This document shows, in pieces, positions 51,780-61,055 of a stretch of DNA of 64,000 nucleotides. How positions within the stretch are numbered: the first letter of the stretch is position 1; each line of letters begins with the position of its first letter. Both the position numbers and the translations under genes were made by a program. The stretch spans positions 1 to 64,000 of the forward strand of contig NZ_WHNQ01000011.1 of assembly GCF_009362785.1 (NCBI RefSeq), written 5' to 3'. Below the pieces are notes generated by a model, which had not been told where the DNA came from, searched no databases, and saw only the letters and a program-made list of their open reading frames with translations. This DNA is from Paraburkholderia atlantica. GTDB lineage: Bacteria; Pseudomonadota; Gammaproteobacteria; Burkholderiales; Burkholderiaceae.

Positions 51780-52586
51780 TCAGGCGAGACGCTTGTCCCG
51801 TTCGATTACCGCATACGCGCTGTGATTGTGAATCGACTCGAAGTTCTCAGCTTCGAGCACATACGCGACGATGCGCTCGTCGGCATTCAGACGCTGGGCA
51901 ACGTCGCGCACGAGATCTTCGACGAACTTCGGATTCTCATACGCGCGCTCGGTGACGAACTTCTCGTCCGGGCGCTTGAGCAGGCCCCACAGTTCGCACG
52001 ACGCTTCTTCCTCGGCGATGCTGATCAGCTCTTCGACGGCGACGTCGCCGATCAGCTCGGCATCGATCGTCACGTGCGAGCGCTGGTTGTGCGCGCCGTA
52101 CTGCGAGATTTTCTTCGAGCACGGGCACAGGCTCGTGACCGGCACCAGCACCTTCAGAAACAGCCGCGTCGCGCCATGGCGGGTCTCGCCGGTCAGCGTG
52201 ACTTCATAGTCGAGCAGGCTCTGCACGCCCGACACCGGCGCGGTCTTGTTCACGAAGTACGGGAATGACACTTCGATGCGGCCCGCCTCGGCCTCGAGCT
52301 TATCGAGCATGGCCGCGAGCATCGTGCGGAACGAGGCCGGTTCGAGCGGCGCCTTGTTCTCTTCGAGCAACGCGACAAAGCGCGACATGTGCGTGCCCTT
52401 CTGCTCGGCCGGCAGATGCACGTCGAGATTCCACGTGCCGACCGTCGGCTGTACTTCACCGGCTTGCGTGCGAACCGTCAACGGATGACGCACGCCCTTC
52501 ACGCCGACCCGCTGGATTGGAATCTGGCGCGTATCGGGGGTGCTTTGCACGTCGGGCATCACGAAGGCGGGATTCATCTGATTCAT
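51780..52586 (-). CDS. folE2: GTP cyclohydrolase I, type IB (FolE2)
   Basis: This 268-residue protein catalyses the first step of folate synthesis, GTP to 7,8-dihydroneopterin triphosphate. It belongs to the metal-promiscuous IB type rather than zinc-dependent FolE1. Seen are GVKGVRHPL, TWNLDVHLPAEQKGTHMSRF, TSLCPCSKKISQYGAHNQRS with the catalytic Cys, and FESIHNHSAYAVIER. FolE2 is often Zur-regulated, but I find no Zur box in its 247-bp upstream gap. Confidence 0.95.
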   Translation of the reverse strand: MNQMNPAFVMPDVQSTPDTRQIPIQRVGVKGVRHPLTVRTQAGEVQPTVGTWNLDVHLPAEQKGTHMSRFVALLEENKAPLEPASFRTMLAAMLDKLEAEAGRIEVSFPYFVNKTAPVSGVQSLLDYEVTLTGETRHGATRLFLKVLVPVTSLCPCSKKISQYGAHNQRSHVTIDAELIGDVAVEELISIAEEEASCELWGLLKRPDEKFVTERAYENPKFVEDLVRDVAQRLNADERIVAYVLEAENFESIHNHSAYAVIERDKRLA

Positions 52587-52833
52587 TCTTTTGTCCTTTC
52601 TGAAAAGCGCCGGGCTGCGTCAAAGTCTCGCTGCATCGGCGAGTATCGCGCAGCGAGTTCGAAGCGCCCAGCGGCCGTGCGGATCAGCGCGCGCAACGGC
52701 GAACGCCGGCTGCCGCCGGCGTTGGGTGACGGGCCGCAAGACCCGTCGCTTCAAACTGGAGATTGCCGAAGCCGCCCTCGCATGACGGCGGCATGAGTCG
52801 CACCTACGACTGCACGACAGGCGACAGCGCGCT

Positions 52834-54741
52834 TTAAGCGACGCGCTTCACCGACGACTGACCGCCGACAGCGCCGCTTGCGAGGAAGCGTTCACGGATC
52901 GACCGGGCGATACCCGCGGCGTCGAGACCGCACGCGGCGAGCAGCTTGGCCGGGTCCCCATGATCGATGAACCGATCGGGGAGGCCCAATTGTAGTACGG
53001 GGCGCATAACCCCACTTGCGAGCAGGGCTTCGACGCAGGCCGAACCCGCGCCACCCATGATGCAGCCTTCCTCGACGGTGACGATCGCGTCGTGCGTCTC
53101 GGCCAGCTTGCGCACGAGTTCGGTGTCGAGCGGCTTCACGAAGCGCATGTTCGCGACGGTGGCGTCGAATTGCTCGGCGGCCGCGAGCGACGGCGCGACC
53201 ATCGTGCCGAACGCGAGAATCGCGATGCGCTTGCCAGCCGGCGCCGAGGTCTCGCGACGCACTTCGCCCTTGCCGAGCGGCAACGCGGCCATCTGCTTGA
53301 TGGTTGCGACACCGGTACCCGCGCCGCGCGGGTAGCGCACAGCGGTCGGATGCGACTGCTGCAACGCGGTGTACAGCATCTGCCGGCACTCGTTTTCGTC
53401 CGACGGCGCCATCACGGTCATGTTCGGGATACAACGCATGAACGCGAGGTCGTACGCGCCCGCATGCGTCGCGCCGTCCGCGCCGACGAGACCCGCGCGA
53501 TCGATGGCGAACACCACCGGCAGGTTTTGCAGCGCGACGTCGTGAATCAACTGGTCATACGCGCGTTGCAGGAAGGTCGAATAGATCGCAACGACCGGCT
53601 TCATGCCGTCCGCGGCGAGGCCGCCTGCGAACGTCACCGCGTGCTGCTCGGCGATGCCGACGTCGAAGTAACGATCCGGGAAGCGCTTTTCGAACTCGAC
53701 CATGCCCGAGCCTTCACGCATCGCCGGTGTAATGCCGACCACGCGCGAGTCGAGCTCGGCCGCGTCGCACAGCCATTCGCCGAACACCTGCGTGTAGGTC
53801 TTCTTCGACGGCGTCGCGGCCGGCTTGATGCCCTCGGCCGGATTGAACTTGCCCGGGCCGTGGTACAGCACCGGATCGGCCTCGGCCAGCTTGTAGCCTT
53901 GGCCTTTCTTCGTGACCACGTGCAGGAATTGCGGCCCGCGCAGTTCCTTGATGTTTTGCAGCGTCGGAATCAGCGAATCGAGATCGTGACCGTCGATCGG
54001 CCCGATGTAGTTGAAGCCGAACTCCTCGAACAGCGTGGCCGGCACGATCATGCCCTTCGCGTGCTCCTCGAGCTTGCGCGCGAGATCGAGCACCGGCGGT
54101 GCGACGCGCAGCACCCGCTCGACGCCCGCTCGCGCGGCCGCATAGAAGCGACCCGACATCAGACGCGCGAGATGGCGATTCAGCGCGCCGACCGGCGGCG
54201 AGATCGACATGTCGTTGTCGTTGAGGATCACGAGCAGCGGCACGTCGTCTTCGACGCCCGCGTTGTTCATGGCCTCGAAGGCCATGCCAGCCGTCATCGC
54301 GCCGTCGCCGATCACGGCGATGCCCATGCGGTTGTCGCCCTGCAGCTTGCTCGCGATCGCCATGCCGAGCGCGGCCGAAATCGACGTGCTCGAGTGCGCG
54401 GTGCCGAAGGTGTCGTATTCCGATTCATCGCGTTTCGGGAAGCCCGAGATGCCGCCCAACTGACGCAGCGTGTGCATCTGGTCGCGACGACCGGTCAGGA
54501 TCTTGTGCGGATAGGTCTGATGGCCTACGTCCCAGACGATCCGGTCGTGCGGCGTATCGAACACGTAGTGCAGCGCGATGGTCAACTCGACCGTGCCGAG
54601 GTTGGACGAGAGATGGCCGCCCGTCTGCGATACGCTGTCGAGCACAAAGGCGCGCAACTCGTCGGCAAGCGGCTGCAATTGACGGCGATCGAGGCGGCGC
54701 AGGGCTGCCGGGTCGTCGATGGTTTTCAGCAAGTCGTACAT
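52834..54741 (-). CDS. dxs: 1-deoxy-D-xylulose-5-phosphate synthase
   Basis: This 635-residue TPP enzyme starts the MEP isoprenoid pathway from pyruvate and glyceraldehyde-3-phosphate. Visible are QTGGHLSSNLGTVELTIALH, the TPP-binding GDGAMTAGMAFEAMNNAG followed by NDNDMSIS, GPIDGHDL, AEQHAVTFAGGLAADGMKPV and a C-terminal transketolase domain. The start at 54741 gives the usual MYDLLKTID; the earlier in-frame ATG at 54786 is rejected. ispA lies upstream on the same strand, grouping two isoprenoid steps. Confidence 0.97.
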   Translation of the reverse strand: MYDLLKTIDDPAALRRLDRRQLQPLADELRAFVLDSVSQTGGHLSSNLGTVELTIALHYVFDTPHDRIVWDVGHQTYPHKILTGRRDQMHTLRQLGGISGFPKRDESEYDTFGTAHSSTSISAALGMAIASKLQGDNRMGIAVIGDGAMTAGMAFEAMNNAGVEDDVPLLVILNDNDMSISPPVGALNRHLARLMSGRFYAAARAGVERVLRVAPPVLDLARKLEEHAKGMIVPATLFEEFGFNYIGPIDGHDLDSLIPTLQNIKELRGPQFLHVVTKKGQGYKLAEADPVLYHGPGKFNPAEGIKPAATPSKKTYTQVFGEWLCDAAELDSRVVGITPAMREGSGMVEFEKRFPDRYFDVGIAEQHAVTFAGGLAADGMKPVVAIYSTFLQRAYDQLIHDVALQNLPVVFAIDRAGLVGADGATHAGAYDLAFMRCIPNMTVMAPSDENECRQMLYTALQQSHPTAVRYPRGAGTGVATIKQMAALPLGKGEVRRETSAPAGKRIAILAFGTMVAPSLAAAEQFDATVANMRFVKPLDTELVRKLAETHDAIVTVEEGCIMGGAGSACVEALLASGVMRPVLQLGLPDRFIDHGDPAKLLAACGLDAAGIARSIRERFLASGAVGGQSSVKRVA

Positions 54742-54828
54742 CGTCGTTCCATTGTAGGAAAACTTACGCGCCCGCACTTCATACATGCACCCCGGGGATG
54801 GAGGGTGCGCGGCGGCGGGCTTTCGCGT

Positions 54829-55710
54829 TCAGCTGACCCGGTTCACCACCAGATCGGCCAGTTCGGCAAGACGCTGTGCGCGAGCGCCGAACGGTGCAAG
54901 CGCCGCGTGAGCGTCGCTGCGCAGTTGCGCCGCGAGCGCGCGCGACGCGTCGAGCCCGATAATCGACACGTAGGTCGGCTTGCCGTCCTTCGCGTCCTTG
55001 CCGGCGGTTTTGCCGAGCGTTGCGGAGTCGGTCGTGACGTCGAGAATGTCGTCGACGACCTGAAACGCGAGACCGACCGCGGCGGCGTAGGCGTCGAGCG
55101 AAGCCAGAGCCTGCGCGTCCGGCGTCTCACCAGCCAGAGCGCCCATGCGTACGGCCGCGCGCAGCAGCGCGCCGGTCTTCATGCGATGCATGGTCTCAAG
55201 CTGCGGGCGGGTCAGCGTGTGGCCGACGCTCGCGAGATCTATGGCCTGGCCGCCGCACATGCCGACAGAGCCGCTGGCGAGCGCGAGTTCGCGCACGAGC
55301 GAGGCCTGTTGCGGCTGGCCCAATACGTCGGACGTGAGCACGACGAATGCCTGCGATTGCAGCGCGTCGCCGACCAGAAGCGCGGTCGCTTCGTCGTATT
55401 TGACGTGGACCGTCGGCTTGCCGCGGCGCAGTTCGTCGTCGTCCATGCAGGGCATGTCGTCGTGCACGAGCGAGTACACGTGGATCATTTCCAGCGCCGC
55501 CGCCGCCGCATCGAGGCATTCGGCGCGCGCGCCGGTCAGCTCGCCGGCCGCGTGGCACAGGAGCGGCCGCACCCGCTTGCCGCCGCCCAGCACCGCATAG
55601 CGCATCGCCTCGTGCAGTTTGGCGGGTTCGGTCGTCTCGGCCGGCAGATAGTGTTCCAGAGCCGTTTCGACGCGTTCGAGCACCGAGCGCGTCCATTGTT
55701 CGAATGTCAT
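54829..55710 (-). CDS. ispA: Farnesyl diphosphate synthase (polyprenyl synthetase)
   Basis: This 293-residue enzyme condenses IPP with DMAPP/GPP to make FPP. The first Asp-rich motif is in VHDDMPCMDDD (DDxxD) and the second in FQVVDDILDVT. GGGKRVRPLL and SVGMCGGQAIDLAS are also typical. It overlaps xseB by 4 bp and precedes dxs, the conserved xseB-ispA-dxs arrangement. Confidence 0.96.
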   Translation of the reverse strand: MTFEQWTRSVLERVETALEHYLPAETTEPAKLHEAMRYAVLGGGKRVRPLLCHAAGELTGARAECLDAAAAALEMIHVYSLVHDDMPCMDDDELRRGKPTVHVKYDEATALLVGDALQSQAFVVLTSDVLGQPQQASLVRELALASGSVGMCGGQAIDLASVGHTLTRPQLETMHRMKTGALLRAAVRMGALAGETPDAQALASLDAYAAAVGLAFQVVDDILDVTTDSATLGKTAGKDAKDGKPTYVSIIGLDASRALAAQLRSDAHAALAPFGARAQRLAELADLVVNRVS

Positions 55711-56015
55711 AGGTCGTCCCCGCTCTCAGTCGCGGCTGTGCCTGCGGTATTCATGGGCAGTGGCTTGAGGGTCTCGCCATCGAGAACCCGCACCTGCTGC
55801 TCGACCTTTTCGAGCTGCTGTTGACAGAATGCGACAAGTGCCGCCCCGCGACGGTACGCGGCCAGCGATTCCTCGAGGCTCAGGCTGCCGCCTTCCATGC
55901 GCGCGACGAGCTCTTCCAGCTCTGCCTGCGCGGCCTCGTAATTCTCCGGCAGGGGCGCGCTATCACCGCTTTCGGCTGGCGCGGCGGCGGAATCGTTCGA
56001 TGCGGTCTTCGCCAT
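55707..56015 (-). CDS. xseB: Exodeoxyribonuclease VII small subunit
   Basis: This 102-residue protein has YEAAQAELEELVARMEGGSL followed by SLEESLAAYRRGAALV, the full XseB motif. It forms the coiled-coil small subunits of exonuclease VII. The start at 56015 (MAKTAS) is preferred over the frame beginning 12 bases earlier. Its stop overlaps the ispA start (ATGA). Confidence 0.95.
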   Translation of the reverse strand: MAKTASNDSAAAPAESGDSAPLPENYEAAQAELEELVARMEGGSLSLEESLAAYRRGAALVAFCQQQLEKVEQQVRVLDGETLKPLPMNTAGTAATESGDDL

Positions 56016-56335
56016 GAATAGTCGCAAAATTAAAACAAGTCGGACATTCTACGGCAAAAGCGACATTTTCGATCCTCTCGAAGGCCTGCGCCCCGCCGTG
56101 CCGCCTTGCTTCGAGCCTGTCCGATGCCCACCTTTGCCCCGCTTCGACCCTGAAGTCTCGCAGAAAAAAAGCTTGAGGTCTGCGGCGAAAATGCCGAACT
56201 TTCTTGACATTTTTAACCCAAATCAGGGACTTAAGTGCCCCTGTCACAGGGAAACGGGTATAATCGCGGGCTCCCTAAATCGAATCTTCGATGGTTGGGT
56301 TGTTCACTGCTTTCACGTCTTCATCGGGAGTGGGA
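56016..56335. other. Divergent promoter region xseB / Rieske gene
   Basis: This 320-bp gap holds no gene. A perfect TATAAT (56259-56264, GGGTATAAT) lies 71 bp before the Rieske ATG and is the likely plus-strand -10. A TTGACA at 56204-56209 is too far away to pair with it. For the minus strand a TAGAAT is near 56049-56054. Confidence 0.5.
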
Positions 56336-57442
56336 ATGTCCAATCTGAGCAATGCATTGCAGTTGCGGTCTGTTCACAGCCAGCTGCCAGTCACGGCTTA
56401 CTTTGACGAAGCGCTCCTTACGCGCGAAATCGACACCCTTTTCAAGAAAGGTCCTCGCTACATCGGCCACGATCTCATGGTGCCCGAAGCGGGGGATTAT
56501 TTTGCCTTGCCCAGCGAACGCGAGGGGCGAGTACTCGTCCGTAACCAGCAATCGCAAGTCGAGTTGCTGTCGAACGTGTGCCGCCACCGGCAAGCCATCA
56601 TGCTCAACGGTCGCGGGCAGACGCAAAACATCGTCTGTCCGCTGCATCGCTGGACGTACGACCTCAAGGGCGAGCTGCTCGGCGCGCCCCATTTCGCCGA
56701 CAACCCGTGCCTGAATCTCGGCGCCACGCCGCTGCAGAACTGGCAGGGTCTGCTGTTCGAGGCGCAAGGTCGCGACGTCGCGAAAGATCTGGCACGCCTC
56801 GGCACCAAGCGCCACTTCGACTTCTCGGGCTTCATGTTCGATCACGTCGAGGTCCACGAGTGCAACTACAACTGGAAGACCTTCATCGAGGTCTATCTGG
56901 AGGACTATCACGTCGCGCCTTTCCATCCGGGCCTCGGCAGCTTCGTCAATTGCGATGATCTGACATGGGAGTTCGGCGACTGGTACAGCGTGCAGACAGT
57001 CGGTGTGCACAAGGCGCTCGAGCAACCGGGAAGCCCGACGTATCGCAAGTGGCACGACGAGGTGCTGCGCTTTCGCGACGGCAATCCGCCCGAGTTCGGC
57101 GCGATCTGGATGGTGTACTACCCGGGCATCATGATCGAGTGGTATCCGCATGTGCTGGTCGTGTCGTGGCTGATTCCACGCGGTCCGCAGAAGACCACCA
57201 ACGTGGTGGAGTTCTATTACCCCGAGGAAATCGCGCTGTTCGAGCGCGATTTCGTCGAAGCCGAGCGCGCCGCCTATATGGAGACGGCCCGCGAAGACGA
57301 CGAAATCGCCGAGCGCATGGACGCCGGCCGTCTCGCGCTGATGGAGCGCGGCGAATCGCAGGTCGGTCCGTATCAGAGCCCGATGGAAGACGGCATGCAA
57401 CACTTCCACGAGTTTCTGCGGCGCGAACTCGGCACGATCTGA
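56336..57442 (+). CDS. Orphan Rieske non-heme iron oxygenase, alpha subunit
   Basis: This 368-residue protein has the Rieske [2Fe-2S] ligands CRHRQ and CPLHRW (about residues 80-103) and the mononuclear iron site in EVYLEDYHVAPFHPGL. The overall layout matches ring-hydroxylating or choline-monooxygenase-like oxygenase alpha subunits. No ferredoxin, reductase or beta subunit gene is nearby. The substrate is unknown; demethylation or hydroxylation of an aromatic or quaternary amine are options. The start at 56336 is behind GGGAG. Confidence 0.9.
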   Translation: MSNLSNALQLRSVHSQLPVTAYFDEALLTREIDTLFKKGPRYIGHDLMVPEAGDYFALPSEREGRVLVRNQQSQVELLSNVCRHRQAIMLNGRGQTQNIVCPLHRWTYDLKGELLGAPHFADNPCLNLGATPLQNWQGLLFEAQGRDVAKDLARLGTKRHFDFSGFMFDHVEVHECNYNWKTFIEVYLEDYHVAPFHPGLGSFVNCDDLTWEFGDWYSVQTVGVHKALEQPGSPTYRKWHDEVLRFRDGNPPEFGAIWMVYYPGIMIEWYPHVLVVSWLIPRGPQKTTNVVEFYYPEEIALFERDFVEAERAAYMETAREDDEIAERMDAGRLALMERGESQVGPYQSPMEDGMQHFHEFLRRELGTI

Positions 57443-57475
57443 TCCGCGCCGCGTGGCGCATCGATCGACTCAAGG

Positions 57476-57504
57476 AAAGACGGGCTTCGACCCGTCTTTT
57501 TTTG
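57476..57504 (+). terminator. Intrinsic terminator of the Rieske gene
   Basis: AAAGACGGG / CCCGTCTTT with a CTTCGA loop is followed by further T, about 35 bp past the stop. Confidence 0.92.
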
Positions 57505-57591
57505 TTTAGACTAACGACATAGACCGGCCATGCGCCAGCCGCGTGAACGACGCGGCCCGCAGCCGCCATCGCCCGTATCGAGGAGACGCTC

Positions 57592-58461
57592 ATGCCCCAC
57601 ACTCATTACACCACCCTGATCTCCGCGACCAATCTTGCCGAGCGGCTCACGGCCGCGCCGGGCAGCGTGTTCGTGATCGACTGCCGGTTCGACCTCGCCG
57701 ATACCGACGCGGGCGAGAAAGCCTGGCTGGCCGGTCATCTGCCTGGCGCGCACTATCTGCATCTCGATCGCGATCTGTCCGGGCCGAAGAACGGCTCGAA
57801 CGGCCGGCATCCACTGCCCGATCGCGCGCGGCTCGTCGAAACGCTGGAGTCGCGGGGACTGAAGCAAGGCCAACAGGTCGTCGCATATGACGCGCAAGGC
57901 GGCATGTACGCGGCGCGCGTCTGGTGGCTGTTGCGCTGGCTCGGCCACGACGCGGTCGCGCTGCTCGACGGCGGGCTGCAAGCATGGGAAGCGGCCGGCC
58001 AACCGCTGACGCAAGACGTCCCCCCGCAAAACACCGGCGACTTCAAGGCGGCCGCGCCGCTCGCGGTGACCATCGATACCCAGGCGGTCGAACGCAATCT
58101 TCATTCGAAGGAGCGAGTCGTCGTCGATGCGCGCGCGCCCGATCGCTATCGCGGCGAAAACGAGACGCTCGACCGCGTCGGCGGCCATATTCCGGGCGCG
58201 CTGAACCGCTTCTTCAAGGACAACCTGACCGCCGACGGCCGCTTCAAGCCGGCGCACACTCTGCGCGAGGAATTCCATGCGCTGCTCGGCGACACGTCGC
58301 CGGAACACGTGGTGCTGCAATGCGGCTCGGGCGTGACCGCCTGCGTGAATTCGCTCGCGATGGAGGTTGCCGGCCTGCATGGCTCAGCGTTGTACCCGGG
58401 CTCGTGGAGCGAGTGGAGTTCCGATCCGAAACGGCCGGTCGCGACTGGGGCGAATCCCTGA
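57592..58461 (+). CDS. sseA: Sulfurtransferase, SseA (3-mercaptopyruvate) type
   Basis: This 289-residue protein has two rhodanese domains. The first has FVIDCRFDLADTDAG and LPGAHYLHLDRDLSG; the second carries the active loop CGSGVTAC with the persulfide Cys244. The CGSGVTA loop favours 3-mercaptopyruvate over thiosulfate as sulfur donor. It has terminators on both sides and is monocistronic. Confidence 0.92.
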   Translation: MPHTHYTTLISATNLAERLTAAPGSVFVIDCRFDLADTDAGEKAWLAGHLPGAHYLHLDRDLSGPKNGSNGRHPLPDRARLVETLESRGLKQGQQVVAYDAQGGMYAARVWWLLRWLGHDAVALLDGGLQAWEAAGQPLTQDVPPQNTGDFKAAAPLAVTIDTQAVERNLHSKERVVVDARAPDRYRGENETLDRVGGHIPGALNRFFKDNLTADGRFKPAHTLREEFHALLGDTSPEHVVLQCGSGVTACVNSLAMEVAGLHGSALYPGSWSEWSSDPKRPVATGANP

Positions 58462-58490
58462 GCGCTAGCAGCGGCGAGTCGTAATCAGAC

Positions 58491-58530
58491 AAAAGGCCGT
58501 TGCCCCTTCAAAGCGGCAACGGCCTTTTTT
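58491..58530. terminator. Bidirectional terminator
   Basis: AAAAGGCCGTTGCC / GGCAACGGCCTTTT with a 9-nt loop is flanked by A- and T-runs, between the convergent sulfurtransferase and dienelactone-hydrolase-like genes. Confidence 0.92.
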
Positions 58531-58569
58531 CATCGGAATTAACGTTAGCCAAACAAACACATGAGGGTT

Positions 58570-59442
58570 TCAAGCAACCCCATGTTGCTTGAACCACACG
58601 AGCGTGCGACGCCAGCCGTCCTCGGCGTCGGCCTTCTTGTAGCTCGGACGGTAGTCGGCGAAAAACGCGTGACCTGCGTCGTCATAAACGACGAACTGCG
58701 AGCCGCGTCCCACCTGCGGCCCTTGCGCGATCGCCTGCTTCATCTGTTCGAGCGTGTCCTGCGGAATGCTTTGATCCTGGCGCCCGTACAGGCCGAGCAC
58801 GGGTGCATGCAGGTCAGCGACGAGATCGAGCGGATTGGCCGGCGTCATCGCATTCTTCGCGCCGGTCACGCGACCATACCAGGCGACGCCCGCCTTCACG
58901 CGCGGATTGTGCTCGGCATACAGCCACGAGATGCGCCCGCCCCAGCAGAAGCCGTTCACGCCGAGCCGGTTCAGGTCGCCGCCGTTCTCCCCGGCCCACG
59001 CGGCGGCCGCGTCGAGGTCGGCGAGCACCTGCTCGTCGGGCACTTTGCTCACCAGTTGCTCGTTGAGTTGCTGCATGCTCGTGTAGGCGGTCGGGTCGCC
59101 CTCGCGCTCGTACAGGTTCGGCGCGATCGCCAGATAGCCCTGCTTCGCGAAGCGCCGGCACACGTCGGCGATATGCTCGTGGACACCGAAGATTTCATGC
59201 ACGACGAGGATCACCGGCAGATGCGTCTTACCCTTCGGCTGCGCGCGGTAGGCCGGTATCAGCGTACCGCCCGAATGGAACGCCACTTCCCCTGCTTCGA
59301 GGCCGTCGCTGTCGGTATGGATGGTCTGCGCCGACACTGGCAGCACCGCTGCCGCGAAACCAGTGCCCAGCGCCGCCTTCATGAAGGTGCGCCGATCGAA
59401 GGGAACGTGCGGAATCAGACAATCAACTTCAGGCTTCAGCAT
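58570..59442 (-). CDS. Dienelactone hydrolase family protein, Tat-exported
   Basis: This 290-residue alpha/beta hydrolase has a twin-arginine signal (DRRTFMKAALGTGFAAAVLP). The catalytic triad is visible as GFCWGG (Cys nucleophile), GLYGRQDQSIP (Asp) and VYDDAGHAFF (His). VVHEIFGVHEHIADVCRRFA is a family hallmark. Cytosolic members cleave dienelactones in chlorocatechol catabolism; the exported ones are less understood. Confidence 0.92.
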   Translation of the reverse strand: MLKPEVDCLIPHVPFDRRTFMKAALGTGFAAAVLPVSAQTIHTDSDGLEAGEVAFHSGGTLIPAYRAQPKGKTHLPVILVVHEIFGVHEHIADVCRRFAKQGYLAIAPNLYEREGDPTAYTSMQQLNEQLVSKVPDEQVLADLDAAAAWAGENGGDLNRLGVNGFCWGGRISWLYAEHNPRVKAGVAWYGRVTGAKNAMTPANPLDLVADLHAPVLGLYGRQDQSIPQDTLEQMKQAIAQGPQVGRGSQFVVYDDAGHAFFADYRPSYKKADAEDGWRRTLVWFKQHGVA

Positions 59443-59541
59443 GGGGCGCTCCTCGAAGAATTGTTAGAGGCAACAGGATACGCCCTGCGCGCATCCCGTT
59501 GCAGATTCAACTGAGGCGATTGTCCGCCCGCGCCGATGCAG

Positions 59542-60897
59542 TCAGTGCAGCTTGACGCGCGGCAGCGTGGTACGGCGCAACCAATGCGCGAAGGTGTCCA
59601 GCACCATGCGCGGATAGCCGTGCAGCGCCGCGATATGCAGCCGGTACAGCGACATGTACATGAAGCGCGCGAACAGCCCTTCGATCAGCATATTGCCGCC
59701 GATCACCCCACCCATCAGATTGCCGACCGCGCTGAAGTGCCCGAGCGAGACCAGCGATCCGAAGTCGCGATAAGTGAACTCCGGTAGTGGCCTGTTCTCG
59801 AGGCGCGCCGCCAGTCCCTTCATCAGAAAGCTCGCCTGTTGATGCGCGGCCTGCGCGCGCGGCGGCACGTTGCGCTCGTTGCCCGGCCACTCGCAAGCCG
59901 CGCAGTCGCCGAGCGCGAAAATGTTGTCGTCGATCTCGGTTTGCAGCGTACGGCGCACGATCAACTGGCCGAGCCGGTTGACCGGCAAGCCGTCGAGTTG
60001 AGTGAGCACCGCCGGCGCCTTGATGCCCGCCGCCCACACGGTCAGATCGGCCCGCACCGTGTGACCGCTGGCGGTGCGGATGTAGCCCGGAGCAACCTCG
60101 GCCACGGTCTCGCCGATCATCAGCTTCACGCCGAGTTTGGTCAGCAGTTCGGACGTGGCCGTGGAGACGCGTTCCTGCAACGCGGGCAGGATGCGCGGCC
60201 CCGCCTCGATCAGCACGATGCCGACGTCATGCCGCGGATCGAGCTTGTGCAAGCCATACGCGGACAATACCTGGGCGGTATTGCGCAACTCCGCCGATAA
60301 CTCGACCCCCGTCGCGCCGCCGCCGACGATTGCCACCTGGATGCGCGGCTCGCTGGACGTCCACGTGCCGGGGCCGGGTCGCGACTCGACGGGCTCGTGC
60401 GCCTGATGTTCGGCGCGCATGCACGCCGCGATCAGGCGTTTGCGGAAACGCTCCGCCTCGCTAACCGTATCCAGTGCAATCGAGAATTCGGCCGCTCCCT
60501 TGACGCCGAAGAAGGCCGTGGTACTGCCGATGGCGATGACCAGTGTGTCGTACTCGAGCACACGTTCGGGCAGCAGTTCAGCGCCGTCGTCGTCGAGCAC
60601 GATGCCGAGCGTAATGCGCCGGTTCGCGCGGTCGAGTGCGGTCAGATCGCCTTGCTGGAACGCGAAGCCATGCCAGCGCGCCTGCGCCGCGTAAGGGAGC
60701 TCCTGCGTGAACGGGTCCATGCTGCCCGCCGCCACCTCATGCAGCAGCGGCTTCCAGATGTGCGTCGGAAAGCGGTCGACCAGCGTGATCTGGGCCTGGG
60801 CGCTGCGCCCCTTCTTGCCGGCCCCATAGCGATCGCCAAGACGCGTCGCCAGTTCCAGCCCTCCCGCACCTCCGCCAACGACGATAAATCGATGCAT
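59542..60897 (-). CDS. ndh: Type II NADH dehydrogenase-like flavoprotein
   Basis: This 451-residue single-subunit NAD(P)H:quinone oxidoreductase has MHRFIVVGGGAGGLELATRL (FAD), IQVAIVGGGATGVELSAELR (NAD), IKAPAVLTQLDGLPVNRLGQ, and FALGDCAACEWPG (FAD Asp). The C-terminal amphipathic stretch (LFARFMYMSLYRLHIAALHG) is the likely membrane contact. The start at 60897 follows GGAGAA. It oxidises NADH without pumping protons. Confidence 0.93.
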   Translation of the reverse strand: MHRFIVVGGGAGGLELATRLGDRYGAGKKGRSAQAQITLVDRFPTHIWKPLLHEVAAGSMDPFTQELPYAAQARWHGFAFQQGDLTALDRANRRITLGIVLDDDGAELLPERVLEYDTLVIAIGSTTAFFGVKGAAEFSIALDTVSEAERFRKRLIAACMRAEHQAHEPVESRPGPGTWTSSEPRIQVAIVGGGATGVELSAELRNTAQVLSAYGLHKLDPRHDVGIVLIEAGPRILPALQERVSTATSELLTKLGVKLMIGETVAEVAPGYIRTASGHTVRADLTVWAAGIKAPAVLTQLDGLPVNRLGQLIVRRTLQTEIDDNIFALGDCAACEWPGNERNVPPRAQAAHQQASFLMKGLAARLENRPLPEFTYRDFGSLVSLGHFSAVGNLMGGVIGGNMLIEGLFARFMYMSLYRLHIAALHGYPRMVLDTFAHWLRRTTLPRVKLH

Positions 60898-61055
60898 TGC
60901 ACTTCTCCGTGTAGCCGATGAATTTATCTGTCGCGACGCTGCGCATGAATGCGCCGTCATGAACCGATTGTCCTCGACCCGGCTGGGAAGTCACAAGTCG
61001 CCAATACGCATGTGTGACATGCACACGACGTTATCGTGCGCGTGTCACGGGCATG

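Noticed and set aside
53092..55824. 910-residue plus-strand open frame
   Set aside because: It runs antisense across dxs and ispA, both of which carry full catalytic motifs. Composition is Arg/His-rich noise.
56204..56264. TTGACA and TATAAT as one promoter
   Set aside because: The hexamers are each perfect but about 49 bp apart, far from the 16-18 bp needed. TATAAT alone is kept as a -10 candidate.
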